A stretch of DNA of 64,000 nucleotides from Pseudomonas sp. G34 (GTDB taxonomy: Bacteria; Pseudomonadota; Gammaproteobacteria; Pseudomonadales; Pseudomonadaceae): positions 62,001 to 126,000 of the forward strand of contig NZ_JAVHZV010000009.1 of assembly GCF_031119625.1 (NCBI RefSeq), in the 5' to 3' direction. The translations under genes and the position numbers were made by a program. The notes beneath the pieces were generated by a model. That model had not been told where the DNA came from and searched no databases. It saw only the letters and a program-made list of their open reading frames with translations. Positions within the stretch are counted from its first letter, which is position 1, and every line of letters begins with the position of its first letter. This document shows, piece by piece, positions 1-9,889 of the stretch.

Positions 1-779
1 TGTCCCTGGAAGGGCGCATGACCATCTGCAACATGTCCATCGAAGCCGGTGCCCGGGTGGGCCTGGTGGCGGTCGACGAGAAAACCATCGCCTACGTCGA
101 GGGCCGTCCTTATTCGCCGAAGGGTGCGGACTGGCAAAAAGCCGTGGCCGTGTGGCGTGACCTGGTGTCCGATGCCGACGCGCATTTCGACACTGTGGTC
201 GAGCTGCGTGCCGAAGACATCAAGCCGCAGGTCAGCTGGGGTACCTCGCCAGAGATGGTGTTGGCCGTCGACCAGAACGTGCCGGACCCGGCCCGTGAAA
301 GCGACCCGGTGAAGAAGGACTCGATCACTCGCGCCCTCAAGTACATGGGCCTCGCCGCCAACCAGCCGATCACCACTATCCAGCTCGATCGCGTGTTCAT
401 CGGCTCGTGCACCAACTCGCGTATCGAGGATCTGCGCGCCGCTGCCGAAGTGGCCAAGGGCCGCAAGGTCGCCAGCACCGTCAAGCAGGCTCTGGTGGTG
501 CCGGGCTCCGGTCTGGTCAAGGCCCAGGCGGAAAGCGAAGGGCTGGACAAGATCTTTATCGAAGCCGGTTTCGAGTGGCGTGAACCCGGCTGCTCCATGT
601 GCCTGGCGATGAACCCGGACAAACTCGGCAGCGGCGAGCATTGCGCCTCCACCTCCAACCGCAACTTCGAAGGCCGCCAGGGCGCTGGTGGCCGTACCCA
701 CCTGGTGAGCCCGGCCATGGCTGCCGCTGCAGCGGTGACCGGTCGTTTTATCGACGTTCGCGAATTGATCCAGGCCTGA
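1..779 (+). CDS. leuC: 3-isopropylmalate dehydratase large subunit, 3' part
   Basis: The 5' end lies outside the window; the frame is open from base 3 and stops with TGA at 777-779. LeuC is the aconitase-type [4Fe-4S] subunit that isomerises 2-isopropylmalate to 3-isopropylmalate in leucine synthesis, working with LeuD. Two iron-sulfur cysteine motifs are visible, GSCTNSR near base 403 and [11 protein letters not shown] near base 589, followed by the conserved ending with [17 protein letters not shown]. leuD follows after 10 bases and its ribosome site (GAGGAG) overlaps the leuC stop, so the two subunits are probably translationally coupled. Identification is secure. Confidence 0.97.
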   Translation, partial: SLEGRMTICNMSIEAGARVGLVAVDEKTIAYVEGRPYSPKGADWQKAVAVWRDLVSDADAHFDTVVELRAEDIKPQVSWGTSPEMVLAVDQNVPDPARESDPVKKDSITRALKYMGLAANQPITTIQLDRVFIGSCTNSRIEDLRAAAEVAKGRKVASTVKQALVVPGSGLVKAQAESEGLDKIFIEAGFEWREPGCSMCLAMNPDKLGSGEHCASTSNRNFEGRQGAGGRTHLVSPAMAAAAAVTGRFIDVRELIQA

Positions 780-789
780 GGAGCACGAC

Positions 790-1437
790 ATGACACCTTT
801 TACTCAACACACCGGCCTGGTCGCACCGCTCGATCGCGCCAACGTCGACACCGACCAGATCATCCCCAAGCAGTTCTTGAAGTCGATCAAGCGCACCGGC
901 TTTGGCCCGAACCTGTTCGACGAGTGGCGTTACCTGGATGTCGGGCAACCGAATCAGGACAACTCCAAGCGCCCGATCAACAAGGACTTCGTGCTCAACT
1001 TCCCGCGTTATCAGGGCGCCAGCGTGCTGCTGGCGCGGGAAAACTTCGGCTGTGGTTCGAGCCGCGAGCACGCGCCCTGGGCGCTGGACGAGTACGGTTT
1101 CCGCACGGTGATCGCGCCGAGCTTCGCCGATATCTTCTTCAACAACAGCTTCAAGAACGGCCTGTTGCCGATCGTGCTGGCCGAACAAGAAGTCGATGCG
1201 CTGTTCGAGCAGACCGAGGCCACCGAGGGTTACCAACTGACCGTCGACCTCGCTGCGCAGACCGTCACCCGGCCGGATGGCGTGCAATACCGCTTCGAAG
1301 TCGATGCATTTCGCAAACACTGCCTGCTCAATGGTCTCGATGATATCGGCCTGACCCTGCAGGACGCCGACGCGATCCGCGCGTTCGAAGTCGGCTATCA
1401 GCAGCGTCAGCCGTGGTTGTTCGGCGCCATCAAGTAA
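790..1437 (+). CDS. leuD: 3-isopropylmalate dehydratase small subunit
   Basis: This 215-residue protein is the swivelling small subunit of isopropylmalate isomerase and carries the substrate-recognition part of the active site. It has the family start ([12 protein letters not shown], residues 15-26) and the [17 protein letters not shown] motif near residue 85. Length is normal for the family. ATG 790 follows GAGGAG with good spacing. leuB is 197 bases further on, a longer gap than between leuC and leuD, so leuB may have its own signals. Confidence 0.97.
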   Translation: MTPFTQHTGLVAPLDRANVDTDQIIPKQFLKSIKRTGFGPNLFDEWRYLDVGQPNQDNSKRPINKDFVLNFPRYQGASVLLARENFGCGSSREHAPWALDEYGFRTVIAPSFADIFFNNSFKNGLLPIVLAEQEVDALFEQTEATEGYQLTVDLAAQTVTRPDGVQYRFEVDAFRKHCLLNGLDDIGLTLQDADAIRAFEVGYQQRQPWLFGAIK

Positions 1438-1515
1438 GCCGGCCGCGCCGCCTGGCGGCGTGGAAAAATAAGGTTACGTGTTATCGGCGAATGGGCCCGT
1501 AGCGCCTTGACCCCG

Positions 1516-1584
1516 CCCGAACGGACGCCGAACATGGCGCCCCTCGCGGCATTGGGTGATGGCCACGGGCCTGTTCGGGTTTTT
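1516..1584 (+). terminator. possible terminator or attenuator before leuB
   Basis: CCCGAAC at 1516-1522 can pair with GTTCGGG at 1573-1579, directly followed by a T5 run at 1580-1584; the 50 bases between can also fold. The leuD-leuB gap (1438-1634) holds no convincing coding frame. This could end part of the leuCD transcript or act as a leader control element for leuB. The long loop makes it uncertain. Confidence 0.35.
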
Positions 1585-1634
1585 ACAGGTCGCGCACGGC
1601 AAGGCCGGCGGCCCGAAGGTATGAAGGAAAACGT

Positions 1635-2717
1635 ATGAGCAAGCAGATTCTGGTTCTTCCCGGCGATGGCATCGGCCCGGAAATCATGGCCGAAGCGGTC
1701 AAGGTATTGCGCCTGGCCAATGACAAGTTCGACCTGAACGTCGAGTTGTCGTTCGACGAGCTGGGCGGCGCTGCCGTCGACAAGTACGGCGTGCCGCTGG
1801 CCGACGAGACCCTGGCGCGTGCCCGCGCGGCTGATGCGGTACTGCTCGGCGCCGTCGGTGGCCCCAAGTGGGACAAGATCGATCCGGCCATTCGTCCGGA
1901 GCGCGGCCTGCTGAAAATCCGCTCCCAGCTCGGCCTGTTCGCCAACCTGCGCCCGGCCATCCTGTACCCGCAGCTGGCCGACGCCTCGTCGCTCAAGCCG
2001 GAGGTGGTGGCTGGCCTGGATATCCTTATCGTCCGCGAGCTGACGGGCGGCATCTACTTCGGCCAGCCGCGCGAAACCAAGGTGCTCGATAACGGCGAGC
2101 GCATGGCCTACGACACGCTGCCCTACAGCGAGAGCGAGATCCGCCGCATCGCCAAGGTCGGTTTCGACATGGCCAGGGTGCGCAACAAGAAGCTCTGCTC
2201 GGTGGACAAGGCCAACGTGCTGGCCTCCAGCCAGTTGTGGCGCGCCGTGGTCGAGGAAGTGGCCAAGGATTACCCGGATGTCGAGCTGAGCCACATGTAC
2301 GTCGACAACGCGGCCATGCAACTGGTGCGTGCGCCCAAGCAGTTCGACGTGATGGTCACCGACAACATGTTCGGCGACATCCTCTCCGACGAAGCCTCGA
2401 TGCTCACCGGCTCCATCGGTATGCTGCCGTCCGCCTCGCTGGACGCCAACAACAAGGGCATGTACGAGCCATGCCACGGCAGCGCGCCGGATATCGCCGG
2501 GCAGGGCATCGCCAACCCGCTGGCGACCATTCTGTCGGTGTCGATGATGCTGCGTTACAGCTTCAACCAGGCTCAGGCCGCCGATGCCATCGAGCTGGCA
2601 GTCAGCAAGGTACTGGATCAAGGCCTGCGCACCGGCGACATCCATTCCGTCGGTACGACCAGGGTCGGCACCGCGGCGATGGGTGATGCAGTAGTCGAAG
2701 CGCTGCGTAGTCTGTAA
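1635..2717 (+). CDS. leuB: 3-isopropylmalate dehydrogenase
   Basis: This 360-residue protein oxidatively decarboxylates 3-isopropylmalate to 2-oxoisocaproate with NAD+ in the cytoplasm. It starts with the nucleotide-proximal segment [10 protein letters not shown] and contains the metal/substrate region [20 protein letters not shown] (from about residue 240) and the cofactor loop [18 protein letters not shown]. Size is typical of the dimeric bacterial enzyme. ATG 1635 follows AAGGAAAACGT. It sits after leuCD and before asd, the usual Pseudomonas order. Confidence 0.97.
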   Translation: MSKQILVLPGDGIGPEIMAEAVKVLRLANDKFDLNVELSFDELGGAAVDKYGVPLADETLARARAADAVLLGAVGGPKWDKIDPAIRPERGLLKIRSQLGLFANLRPAILYPQLADASSLKPEVVAGLDILIVRELTGGIYFGQPRETKVLDNGERMAYDTLPYSESEIRRIAKVGFDMARVRNKKLCSVDKANVLASSQLWRAVVEEVAKDYPDVELSHMYVDNAAMQLVRAPKQFDVMVTDNMFGDILSDEASMLTGSIGMLPSASLDANNKGMYEPCHGSAPDIAGQGIANPLATILSVSMMLRYSFNQAQAADAIELAVSKVLDQGLRTGDIHSVGTTRVGTAAMGDAVVEALRSL

Positions 2718-2771
2718 TCTTCCAGGCCGCTGGAAGCTGTCCGGCGGCTTGTTCATATAGGTGTAGTGGTT

Positions 2772-3884
2772 ATGAAACGTGTAGGTCTTATCGGTTGGCG
2801 TGGCATGGTCGGTTCCGTGCTCATGCAGCGCATGCTGGAAGAACAGGATTTCGATCTGATCGAGCCGGTGTTCTTCACCACCTCCAATGTCGGCGGCCAA
2901 GGCCCGGCCATTGGCAAGGAAACCGAGGCGCTCAAGGATGCCTACAGCATCGACGAGCTCAAAGGCCTGGACGTGATTCTCACCTGCCAGGGTGGCGACT
3001 ACACCAGCGAAGTGTTCCCCAAGCTGCGTGAAGCGGGTTGGAAGGGCTACTGGATCGACGCGGCGTCGTCGCTGCGCATGGCTGACGATGCGGTGATCGT
3101 GCTCGACCCGGTCAACCGTCGGGTCATCGATCACGCGCTGGATGCCGGCACCAAGAACTACATCGGCGGCAACTGCACCGTCAGCCTGATGCTGATGGCC
3201 CTCGGCGGCCTGTACGAAGCCGGCCTGGTCGAGTGGATGAGCGCCATGACCTACCAGGCGGCCTCTGGTGCCGGCGCGCAGAACATGCGCGAGCTGATCA
3301 AGCAGATGGGCACCATCAACGCCACCGTGGCCGATGAACTGGCCGACCCGGCCAGCGCCATCCTCGACATCGACCGTAAAGTGGCCGAAGCCATGCGTGG
3401 CGATGCCTTCCCGGTCGACAACTTCGGCGTGCCGCTGGCCGGCAGCCTGATTCCCTACATCGACAAGGAGCTGCCTAACGGCCAGAGCCGCGAAGAGTGG
3501 AAGGCCCAGGCGGAAACCAACAAGATTCTCGGCCGCTTCAAGAATCCGATTCCGGTCGACGGCATCTGCGTGCGCATCGGCGCCATGCGTTGCCACAGCC
3601 AGGCGCTGACCATCAAGCTCAACAAGGACGTGCCGCTGTCGGATATCGAAGGGCTGATCAGCCAGCACAACCCCTGGGTCAAGCTGGTGCCGAACCATCG
3701 CGAAGCCAGCATTCGCGAACTCGGCCCGACTGCCGTCACCGGCACCCTGAGCGTACCGGTCGGCCGTCTGCGCAAGCTCAACATGGGCTCGCAGTACCTG
3801 GGCGCCTTCACCGTGGGCGACCAGCTGCTGTGGGGCGCGGCCGAGCCGCTGCGCCGTATGCTGCGCATCCTGCTGGAGCGCTGA
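2772..3884 (+). CDS. asd: aspartate-semialdehyde dehydrogenase
   Basis: This 370-residue enzyme reduces aspartyl phosphate to aspartate semialdehyde, the branch point to lysine, diaminopimelate, threonine and methionine. It has the NADP-binding start ([20 protein letters not shown]) and the catalytic cysteine in [10 protein letters not shown] near residue 135. A GTG lies two codons upstream at 2766, but ATG 2772 gives the family's standard N-terminus. A small hairpin (CTTCCA/TGGAAG, 2719-2736) lies in the short gap after leuB. Confidence 0.97.
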   Translation: MKRVGLIGWRGMVGSVLMQRMLEEQDFDLIEPVFFTTSNVGGQGPAIGKETEALKDAYSIDELKGLDVILTCQGGDYTSEVFPKLREAGWKGYWIDAASSLRMADDAVIVLDPVNRRVIDHALDAGTKNYIGGNCTVSLMLMALGGLYEAGLVEWMSAMTYQAASGAGAQNMRELIKQMGTINATVADELADPASAILDIDRKVAEAMRGDAFPVDNFGVPLAGSLIPYIDKELPNGQSREEWKAQAETNKILGRFKNPIPVDGICVRIGAMRCHSQALTIKLNKDVPLSDIEGLISQHNPWVKLVPNHREASIRELGPTAVTGTLSVPVGRLRKLNMGSQYLGAFTVGDQLLWGAAEPLRRMLRILLER

Positions 3885-4021
3885 TCGGGCCAGGGTGCGC
3901 CGACAGGTGTGCCACGAGAGGGGCGGGTAGAGGGTGGTCGCTTGCGATTGCCGTCGCCCGCCCCTCGGCTTTTCGGTAGAGTGCCGGGTCTGTTTCAGTT
4001 ATCGAGCATCAGGCTCCCTTC

Positions 4022-5029
4022 ATGACTTCTACCTTTGCTATCGCCATCGTCGGTGCCACCGGCAGTGTTGGCGAAACCCTGCTGCAAATCCTCGAAGAGC
4101 GCGACTTCCCGATCAGTGATCTGCATCTGCTGGCCAGCGACGAGTCGGCCGGCCGCACGCTGGCCTACAGAGGCCGTAACCTGCGCGTGCGCACGGTAGA
4201 CGGTTTCGATTTTCGCACCGTGCAACTGGTGTTCTTCGCCGCCGACCCGTCGGTGACCCTGGCGCATGCCGAGGCGGTGCGCAAGGCCGGCTGTTCGCTG
4301 ATCGATGTAACCGGTGCGCTGCCCGCTGACGTGGCGCCGCGCGTGGTGCCGGAAGTCAACGGCGCTGCGATCCGCGGCGAGGCACCCTTCGCGGTGACCA
4401 GCCCGTCCTCGGTGGCCGTTGCCGTCAGCCTGGTGCTTGGCGCGCTGCGCGAGCAGGTGCAGCTGCGCAGGCTGGTGATCGATGCCGGGCTGGCAGTCTC
4501 CAGTCGTGGGCGCCAAGGTGTGTCCGAGCTGGCGCGGCAAACCGCCGAGCTGCTCAATGGGCGGGCTTTCGAACCGCAGCTGTTCGACCGGCAAATGGCA
4601 TTCAACGTGCTGGCCCAGGTTGACGAACCGGATGCCGAGGGCCACGGCCGCCTGGAGCGCCGGGTCAATGCAGACGTCAAGGCGCTGTTCGCTGACCAGG
4701 CGCTGAATGTCGCGGTCAGCTGTCATCAGGTGCCGGTATTTTTCGGCGATAGTTTGAGTGTCACCCTACAGGCGTCTACACCTGTAGAGCTGGACAAGGT
4801 CATTGCCGCGCTGGATGCCGCCGCTGGCATCGAACTGGTGGATGCCGGGGATTACCCCACGGTTATCGGTGATGCCGTCGGCCAGGATGAAGTCTACGTA
4901 GGCCGCGTACGCCGCGGGATCGATGACCCCTGTGAGCTCAGTTTGTGGATTGTGTCTGATAATGTGCGAAAAGGTGCTGCTTTGAACGCCGTGCAACTGG
5001 CCGAGTTATTGATAAAACACCATCTGTAA
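4022..5029 (+). CDS. Usg-like paralogue of aspartate-semialdehyde dehydrogenase
   Basis: This 335-residue protein has the ASADH fold: an N-terminal nucleotide-binding segment (AIVGATGSVGETLLQIL) and the C-terminal dimerisation domain. At the place where true ASADH has the catalytic Asn-Cys motif, this protein reads SPSSVAVAVSLVL, so the nucleophilic cysteine is absent. Such Usg-type paralogues commonly follow asd in Pseudomonas and are not expected to be active dehydrogenases. Its role is unknown. It lies 137 bases after asd and 146 bases before fimV. Confidence 0.85.
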   Translation: MTSTFAIAIVGATGSVGETLLQILEERDFPISDLHLLASDESAGRTLAYRGRNLRVRTVDGFDFRTVQLVFFAADPSVTLAHAEAVRKAGCSLIDVTGALPADVAPRVVPEVNGAAIRGEAPFAVTSPSSVAVAVSLVLGALREQVQLRRLVIDAGLAVSSRGRQGVSELARQTAELLNGRAFEPQLFDRQMAFNVLAQVDEPDAEGHGRLERRVNADVKALFADQALNVAVSCHQVPVFFGDSLSVTLQASTPVELDKVIAALDAAAGIELVDAGDYPTVIGDAVGQDEVYVGRVRRGIDDPCELSLWIVSDNVRKGAALNAVQLAELLIKHHL

Positions 5030-5175
5030 AAGATACTTATCCGGAAGTCTGCATATCTATTCGAGCTTGGCAAATACTGAGCGCGCTGATCGTTGGCTGG
5101 GGGGCCTGCAAAGGGGCAGCCACCGATCATCTATCCTCTCGTCTTGCGAGAGCAGTTAACACAAAGGAAAAGGCT

Positions 5176-7998
5176 ATGGTTCGGGTTCGTAAACTGGTGC
5201 TGGCTATCGCTGCGGCGACGGCGCTGTCTTCCGGTATGGCGCATGCGCTGGGTGTCGGCGAGCTGACACTGCAGTCGTCTCTGAACCAGCCTTTGGTGGC
5301 GGAAATTGAACTGCTCGACGTGCGCGACCTTTCCGCCGCGGAAATGCGCCCCTCGCTGGCCTCGCCCGAAGAGTTCAACAAGGCCGGCGTCGATCGTCAG
5401 TACTTCCTGACCGATCTCAAGTTCACGCCGATCATCAAGCCCAACGGCAAGAGTGTGATTCGCGTCACCTCGAGCAAGCCGGTTCGCGAGCCGTACCTGA
5501 ATTTCCTCGTCGAAGTGCTGTGGCCCAATGGCCGTCTGCTGCGCGAGTACACCCTGCTGCTCGACCCGCCGCTGTACTCGCCCCAGGCCGCTGCCGCCCC
5601 GCAAATGCCGGTTGCCGCGCCGGCGCCGGTACCGCGCCCGGCACCGAGTGCCGCCCCGCGTGCTACTGCCCCGGTTGCCAGCGCCCCTGCGGCGCCGCGC
5701 GCCGCCAGCGCCGGTGGTGACTACCGCACCAACGCCAATGACACGCTCTGGGAGGTCGCCCAGCGTGCCGGCGGCAGCGGCAGCGTGCACCAGAAGATGC
5801 TGGCCATCCAGGATCTCAACCCGGATGCGTTCATCGGCGGCAACATCAACCGCATGAAGAGCGGCCAGGTGCTGCGCCTGCCCGATGATCAGCAGATCGC
5901 CCGGCGCAGCCAGTCCGAAGCCCTGGCCCAGGTGGCCGCGCAGAACAGTTCCTGGCGTCAGGGGCGTAGCGCGCCCGCCGCCGCCGGCACCCGGCAGATC
6001 GATGCCACGCGGCGCAGTAGCGCTGGCGCGGCGCCAGCCGAGGTGACCGCCGAAGACAAGCTCAAGCTGGTCGCTGCCGAAGCCGGCAAGGCCACGTCGG
6101 GCAGCGAAAGTGGCACCGCCAACAACGCCGCGCTGGCCAATCAGCTGGCCGTGACCCAGGAAAGCCTGGACTCGACGCGCCGCGAGAACGACGAGCTCAA
6201 GGATCGCATGGGCGACCTGCAGAGCCAGCTCGACAAGCTGCAGCGACTGATTCAGCTCAAGGACAACCAGCTCGCCAAGCTGCAGGCCGATGTATCGGCA
6301 CCTGCGGGTCAGGCCAGCGCCGGTGCTGCGTCCGCGCCGACGCCTGCTCCGGCTGAGCCGGCAGCAAGCCCTGCTGGCGAGGCACCAAGTGGCGCAGCCC
6401 CAACAGCTGAGGCGCCCGCCGCCAATGAAACCGCGCCGGAGTCGGCTCCGGTCGACCCGGCGGCTCCGCCAGCGGGCGAGCCGGCCGCCGAGGCACCGGC
6501 TGCCGAGAGCGCCCCTGCGCCGGCCCCTGAAGCGGCCACGCCAGCCGAACCGGCCGCACCCGCTGCCGAAGCGCCTGCCCAGGCGCCAGTCGCGGCAACC
6601 CCCGAGCCGGTCGAAGAAGACAGCGCGCTGGACAACCTGCTGGCCAACCCGATGATGCTCGGCCTGATCGGCGGCAGCCTGCTGCTGGCGCTGTTGCTGG
6701 TGCTGCTGATTCTGTCGCGCCGCAATGCACGCAAGGCCGAAGAGGAAGAGGTGAGCCTGTCGACCTATGAGGAAGACACCCATCGCTTCGACAGCGACCT
6801 GGAACTGCCGGCCGACAGCCTCAACGATCTGCCGGATGACCAGGTGGCCCTGTCGCCGTCCGTTGAAGAGCGGGTGACTGCCCAGACCGGTGATGCCCTG
6901 GGTGAGGCGGACATCTACATCGCCTACGGTCGCTTCAACCAGGCGGCCGAGCTGCTGCACAACGCGATCAACGATGAGCCGCAGCGTACCGACCTGCGTC
7001 TGAAGCTGATGGAGGTCTACGCCGAGCTGGGTGACCGCGAAGGCTTTGCCCGTCAGGAAAGCGAACTGCGCGAGATCGGTGGTGCCAATGCCCAGGTCGA
7101 GCAGTTGAAGAGCCGTTACCCGGCGATGATCATGCTCGGTGGTACCGCGGCCCTGGCCAGCACCGCCGCGGCTGATGACCTGGACTCCTTCAGCCTGGAC
7201 GACCTGACCCTGGACGAGCCAGAGCAGCCGGTGGCGCCACTGCAGCCGGCCGCTGACGATTCCTTCGATCTCGACCTGGATGCCCTGGAGGCCGAGTTCG
7301 CCGCGGACCCGCTGCCCAACGCCGAGGACGACCGTGCCCGTTTCGACGAGATCGACACCCTGGGCCCGCAGTCCGATTTCGATCTGCCGGCCGAGGCGCC
7401 GCTTGCCGGCAAGGATGCGCCCCTGGACTTCGATCTGGACCTGGGTGACGAGCCGGTCAACCGTCAGGAGCCGGGCGGTGAGCTGGCCGATTTCAATCTG
7501 GACCTGGACACACCGGCCGCTCCGGCTGCCAGCCAGGACGACGACTTCCTGTTGAGCCTGGACGACGATGACGACAAGCCGGCCGCCGATCTGCCGGACC
7601 TCTCTTCGGCCCTGGATGACGACAAGGGGGATGATTTCGGCCTGCCCGCCGACTTCGACCTGTCGCTCAATGACGAGCCGGCTCAGGCAAACAGCGGTGC
7701 CAGCTTTGCCGCCCAGCTCGATGACGTGACCGCCGAGCTCGATCAACTGGCCGAAAGCCTCGAGCAGCAAGGCCAGGCGCCGCAGGAACTGCAGACCGAG
7801 CCGGTATCGCTCGACGAAGACGATGACTTCGACTTCCTCTCCGGCACCGATGAAACCGCCACCAAGCTGGATCTGGCGCGCGCCTACATTGACATGGGCG
7901 ATACCGAGGGTGCCCGTGACATTCTCGACGAAGTGATCGCCGAAGGTAACGATGGTCAGCAGCAGGAAGCACGCGAGCTGATCGGCAAGCTGGTTTGA
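5176..7998 (+). CDS. fimV: FimV, inner-membrane peptidoglycan-binding polar hub protein
   Basis: This 940-residue protein supports type IV pilus assembly (PilMNOPQ secretin complex), twitching and polar cyclic-AMP/chemosensory organisation in Pseudomonas. Visible parts in order are a signal peptide (residues 1-26), the FimV N-terminal domain, a LysM peptidoglycan-binding domain (about 180-235, NDTLWEVAQRAGG), a coiled coil (about 320-370), a Pro/Ala-rich stretch, one membrane segment (about 490-513), then a long acidic cytoplasmic region with TPR-like helices and the conserved C-terminal cap (TKLDLARAYIDMGDTEGARD). AAAGGAAAAGG lies before ATG 5176. The gene ends in a clear terminator. Confidence 0.95.
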   Translation: MVRVRKLVLAIAAATALSSGMAHALGVGELTLQSSLNQPLVAEIELLDVRDLSAAEMRPSLASPEEFNKAGVDRQYFLTDLKFTPIIKPNGKSVIRVTSSKPVREPYLNFLVEVLWPNGRLLREYTLLLDPPLYSPQAAAAPQMPVAAPAPVPRPAPSAAPRATAPVASAPAAPRAASAGGDYRTNANDTLWEVAQRAGGSGSVHQKMLAIQDLNPDAFIGGNINRMKSGQVLRLPDDQQIARRSQSEALAQVAAQNSSWRQGRSAPAAAGTRQIDATRRSSAGAAPAEVTAEDKLKLVAAEAGKATSGSESGTANNAALANQLAVTQESLDSTRRENDELKDRMGDLQSQLDKLQRLIQLKDNQLAKLQADVSAPAGQASAGAASAPTPAPAEPAASPAGEAPSGAAPTAEAPAANETAPESAPVDPAAPPAGEPAAEAPAAESAPAPAPEAATPAEPAAPAAEAPAQAPVAATPEPVEEDSALDNLLANPMMLGLIGGSLLLALLLVLLILSRRNARKAEEEEVSLSTYEEDTHRFDSDLELPADSLNDLPDDQVALSPSVEERVTAQTGDALGEADIYIAYGRFNQAAELLHNAINDEPQRTDLRLKLMEVYAELGDREGFARQESELREIGGANAQVEQLKSRYPAMIMLGGTAALASTAAADDLDSFSLDDLTLDEPEQPVAPLQPAADDSFDLDLDALEAEFAADPLPNAEDDRARFDEIDTLGPQSDFDLPAEAPLAGKDAPLDFDLDLGDEPVNRQEPGGELADFNLDLDTPAAPAASQDDDFLLSLDDDDDKPAADLPDLSSALDDDKGDDFGLPADFDLSLNDEPAQANSGASFAAQLDDVTAELDQLAESLEQQGQAPQELQTEPVSLDEDDDFDFLSGTDETATKLDLARAYIDMGDTEGARDILDEVIAEGNDGQQQEARELIGKLV

Positions 7999-8018
7999 CG
8001 AGCAGTTGATCGACATTG

Positions 8019-8045
8019 ACGGCAGCCCGGTGGGCTGCCGTTTTT
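8019..8045 (+). terminator. Rho-independent terminator of fimV
   Basis: A perfect 10-bp stem, ACGGCAGCCC (8019-8028) with GGGCTGCCGT (8032-8041), has a 3-base loop and a T5 tail at 8041-8045. It starts 20 bases after the fimV stop. Almost the same stem sequence recurs at 8161-8185 over the truA start. Confidence 0.9.
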
Positions 8046-8158
8046 GCATCTACAGCACACAACTAAATCGGCAGCTGGCATGGCGGCCTCCCTGGGTGGC
8101 GGTATAATTGCCGGCTTTGCAGCTTTGATCTGGTCATGACCCATTGATTAACGAACCA

Positions 8159-9004
8159 ATGACGGCAGCCGAAATGGCTGCCGTCGGCCTTTACAAGATT
8201 GCCCTGGGTGTCGAGTACCGTGGCGCCCGTTATCGCGGTTTTCAGCGCCAGCGCGACGGCGTGCCGTCGATCCAGGCGGCCCTCGAAAAAGCCCTGTCCA
8301 AGGTTGCCGGTGGCGCACCGGTCACGCTCAGCTGTGCCGGGCGTACCGATGCCCTGGTGCATGCCAGCGGCCAGGTGGTGCATTTCGACACCAGGGTTGA
8401 GCGCTCCATGCATGCCTGGGTGATGGGCGCCAACATGAACCTGCCCGGTGACATCAGCGTGACCTGGGCCAAGGCCATGCCGAGCCACTTCGATGCACGT
8501 TTCTGCGCCATGGCGCGGCGTTATCGCTACGTGATCTACAACGACCAGATCCGCCCGGCGCACATGGCCGAGGAAGTGACCTGGAACCACCGGCCGCTGG
8601 AGATCGAGCGCATGCGCGAGGCCGCGCGGGTATTTCTCGGCACCCATGACTTCAGTGCCTTCCGCGCCCGGCAGTGCCAGGCCAAGTCGCCGATCAAGAC
8701 GGTTCACCATCTCGAGTTGCTGCAGCACGGCCGTTTTATCGTCCTGGATATCCGCGCCAACGCGTTTCTGCATCATATGGTGCGCAATATCGCTGGCGTG
8801 CTGATGACCATCGGCACTGGCGAGCGGCCGGTCGAGTGGGCAGGGCAGGTGCTGCAAACCGGCGTGCGCCGTACCGGCGGCGTGACGGCTCACCCGTATG
8901 GGTTGTATCTGGTGCAGGTGGATTACCCTGAAGAATTCGACTTGCCGACCCGCTATCTGGGGCCGCACTTCCTGTCGGGCCTGGAAGACGTAGCGGCAAG
9001 GTAG
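8159..9004 (+). CDS. truA: tRNA pseudouridine(38-40) synthase
   Basis: TruA converts uridines 38-40 of the tRNA anticodon arm to pseudouridine. The roughly 281-residue protein has the catalytic Asp in CAGRTDALVHASGQVVHF, about residue 64, and the C-terminal AFLHHMVRNIAGVL and GGVTAHPYGLYLV motifs. The start is uncertain: TTG 8144, ATG 8159 and ATG 8174 are in frame and none has a strong ribosome site. ATG 8159 is chosen because it keeps the usual short extension before the core. A 10-bp hairpin (8161-8185) covers the start region and could limit translation. Confidence 0.93.
   Translation: MTAAEMAAVGLYKIALGVEYRGARYRGFQRQRDGVPSIQAALEKALSKVAGGAPVTLSCAGRTDALVHASGQVVHFDTRVERSMHAWVMGANMNLPGDISVTWAKAMPSHFDARFCAMARRYRYVIYNDQIRPAHMAEEVTWNHRPLEIERMREAARVFLGTHDFSAFRARQCQAKSPIKTVHHLELLQHGRFIVLDIRANAFLHHMVRNIAGVLMTIGTGERPVEWAGQVLQTGVRRTGGVTAHPYGLYLVQVDYPEEFDLPTRYLGPHFLSGLEDVAAR
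8161..8185 (+). repeat. hairpin over truA start, copy of the fimV terminator stem
   Basis: GACGGCAGCC (8161-8170) and GGCTGCCGTC (8176-8185) form a perfect 10-bp stem with loop GAAAT. It overlaps the candidate truA start codons at 8159 and 8174. The arms match those of the fimV terminator at 8018-8041, so either left arm could pair with either right arm. Confidence 0.7.
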
Positions 9005-9084
9005 GAGGGGCAGGGCGCGGCAATTAATGGCGCGTCTTCGCCGGTCATTTGTTACCATCCGGCCTTTCGCGGAGGTATTCGTCC

Positions 9085-9717
9085 TTGTCAGTGGTTCGCA
9101 GCAAGATCTGTGGGATTACCCGCCTTGAAGACGCGCTGGTTGCGGTGGCGGCTGGTGCCGATGCAATTGGCCTGGTGTTCTATGCGCGCAGCCCGCGAGC
9201 TGTGTCTGTTGAGCAGGCGCGCGCCATTCTGGCCGGCTTGCCGCCATTCGTGACCACCGTTGGCCTGTTCGTCGATATGCCACGTAGCGAAATCGACGCA
9301 GTGCTGGCGAGCGTGCCGCTGGACCTGCTGCAGTTCCACGGCGACGAAACCGCCGCTGCGTGCGAGGCGCTCGCAAGGCCGTACATCAAGGCGCTGCGCG
9401 TTCGTGCAGGGGATGATGTGGCTGCGCTTGTCGATGCTTACCCTGGTGCACAGGCGGTGTTGCTCGATACCTATGTCGAGGGCGTGCCAGGCGGTACGGG
9501 GCAGGCGTTCGACTGGTCGCTGGTTCCGGCAACGCTTAGCAAACCGGTGATTCTGGCTGGTGGGCTGACGGCGGATAACGTCGCCGCCGCCATCGCGCAG
9601 GTGCGTCCCTATGCGGTGGACGTCAGTGGCGGTGTCGAGGCTGGCAAGGGCATCAAGGATGCCGCCAAGGTCAACGACTTCGTGCGCGCTGTGCGTGCGG
9701 TTGGAGCGTCGATGTGA
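9085..9717 (+). CDS. trpF: phosphoribosylanthranilate isomerase
   Basis: This 210-residue TIM-barrel enzyme performs the Amadori rearrangement of phosphoribosylanthranilate in tryptophan synthesis. KICGITR (residues 6-12) carries the catalytic cysteine, and the phosphate-binding motifs ILAGGL and DVSGGVE are present near the C-terminus. I place the start at TTG 9085 because GGAGG at 9071-9075 lies 9 bases upstream; GTG 9091 is the alternative. It sits alone here in the truA-trpF-accD block, away from other trp genes, as in other pseudomonads. Confidence 0.95.
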   Translation: MSVVRSKICGITRLEDALVAVAAGADAIGLVFYARSPRAVSVEQARAILAGLPPFVTTVGLFVDMPRSEIDAVLASVPLDLLQFHGDETAAACEALARPYIKALRVRAGDDVAALVDAYPGAQAVLLDTYVEGVPGGTGQAFDWSLVPATLSKPVILAGGLTADNVAAAIAQVRPYAVDVSGGVEAGKGIKDAAKVNDFVRAVRAVGASM

Positions 9718-9889
9718 CGGCGCCGTGCAGCGAGCCGTCCATACTGCTATCGCCGCGAACAGTGCGCGCTTTTTTCGTGGTCGAAGCGGGTGGCGGGCAA
9801 TCTGCCGGCCCCTGGGGCGACCACTTTGTGAATTCGCTTGTCATGTGCAGCAAGCATGTTGAAGCCTACAGCGTTGGAGAATTGAAAGC

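Noticed and set aside
1407..3698. Long open frame on the minus strand across leuB and asd
   Set aside because: It is antisense to two certain genes, has no recognisable domain and reflects GC-rich codon bias.
4022..5029. Second functional aspartate-semialdehyde dehydrogenase
   Set aside because: The catalytic cysteine is absent.
5131..8049. Very long minus-strand frame opposite fimV
   Set aside because: FimV is certain; the antisense product is low-complexity without domains.
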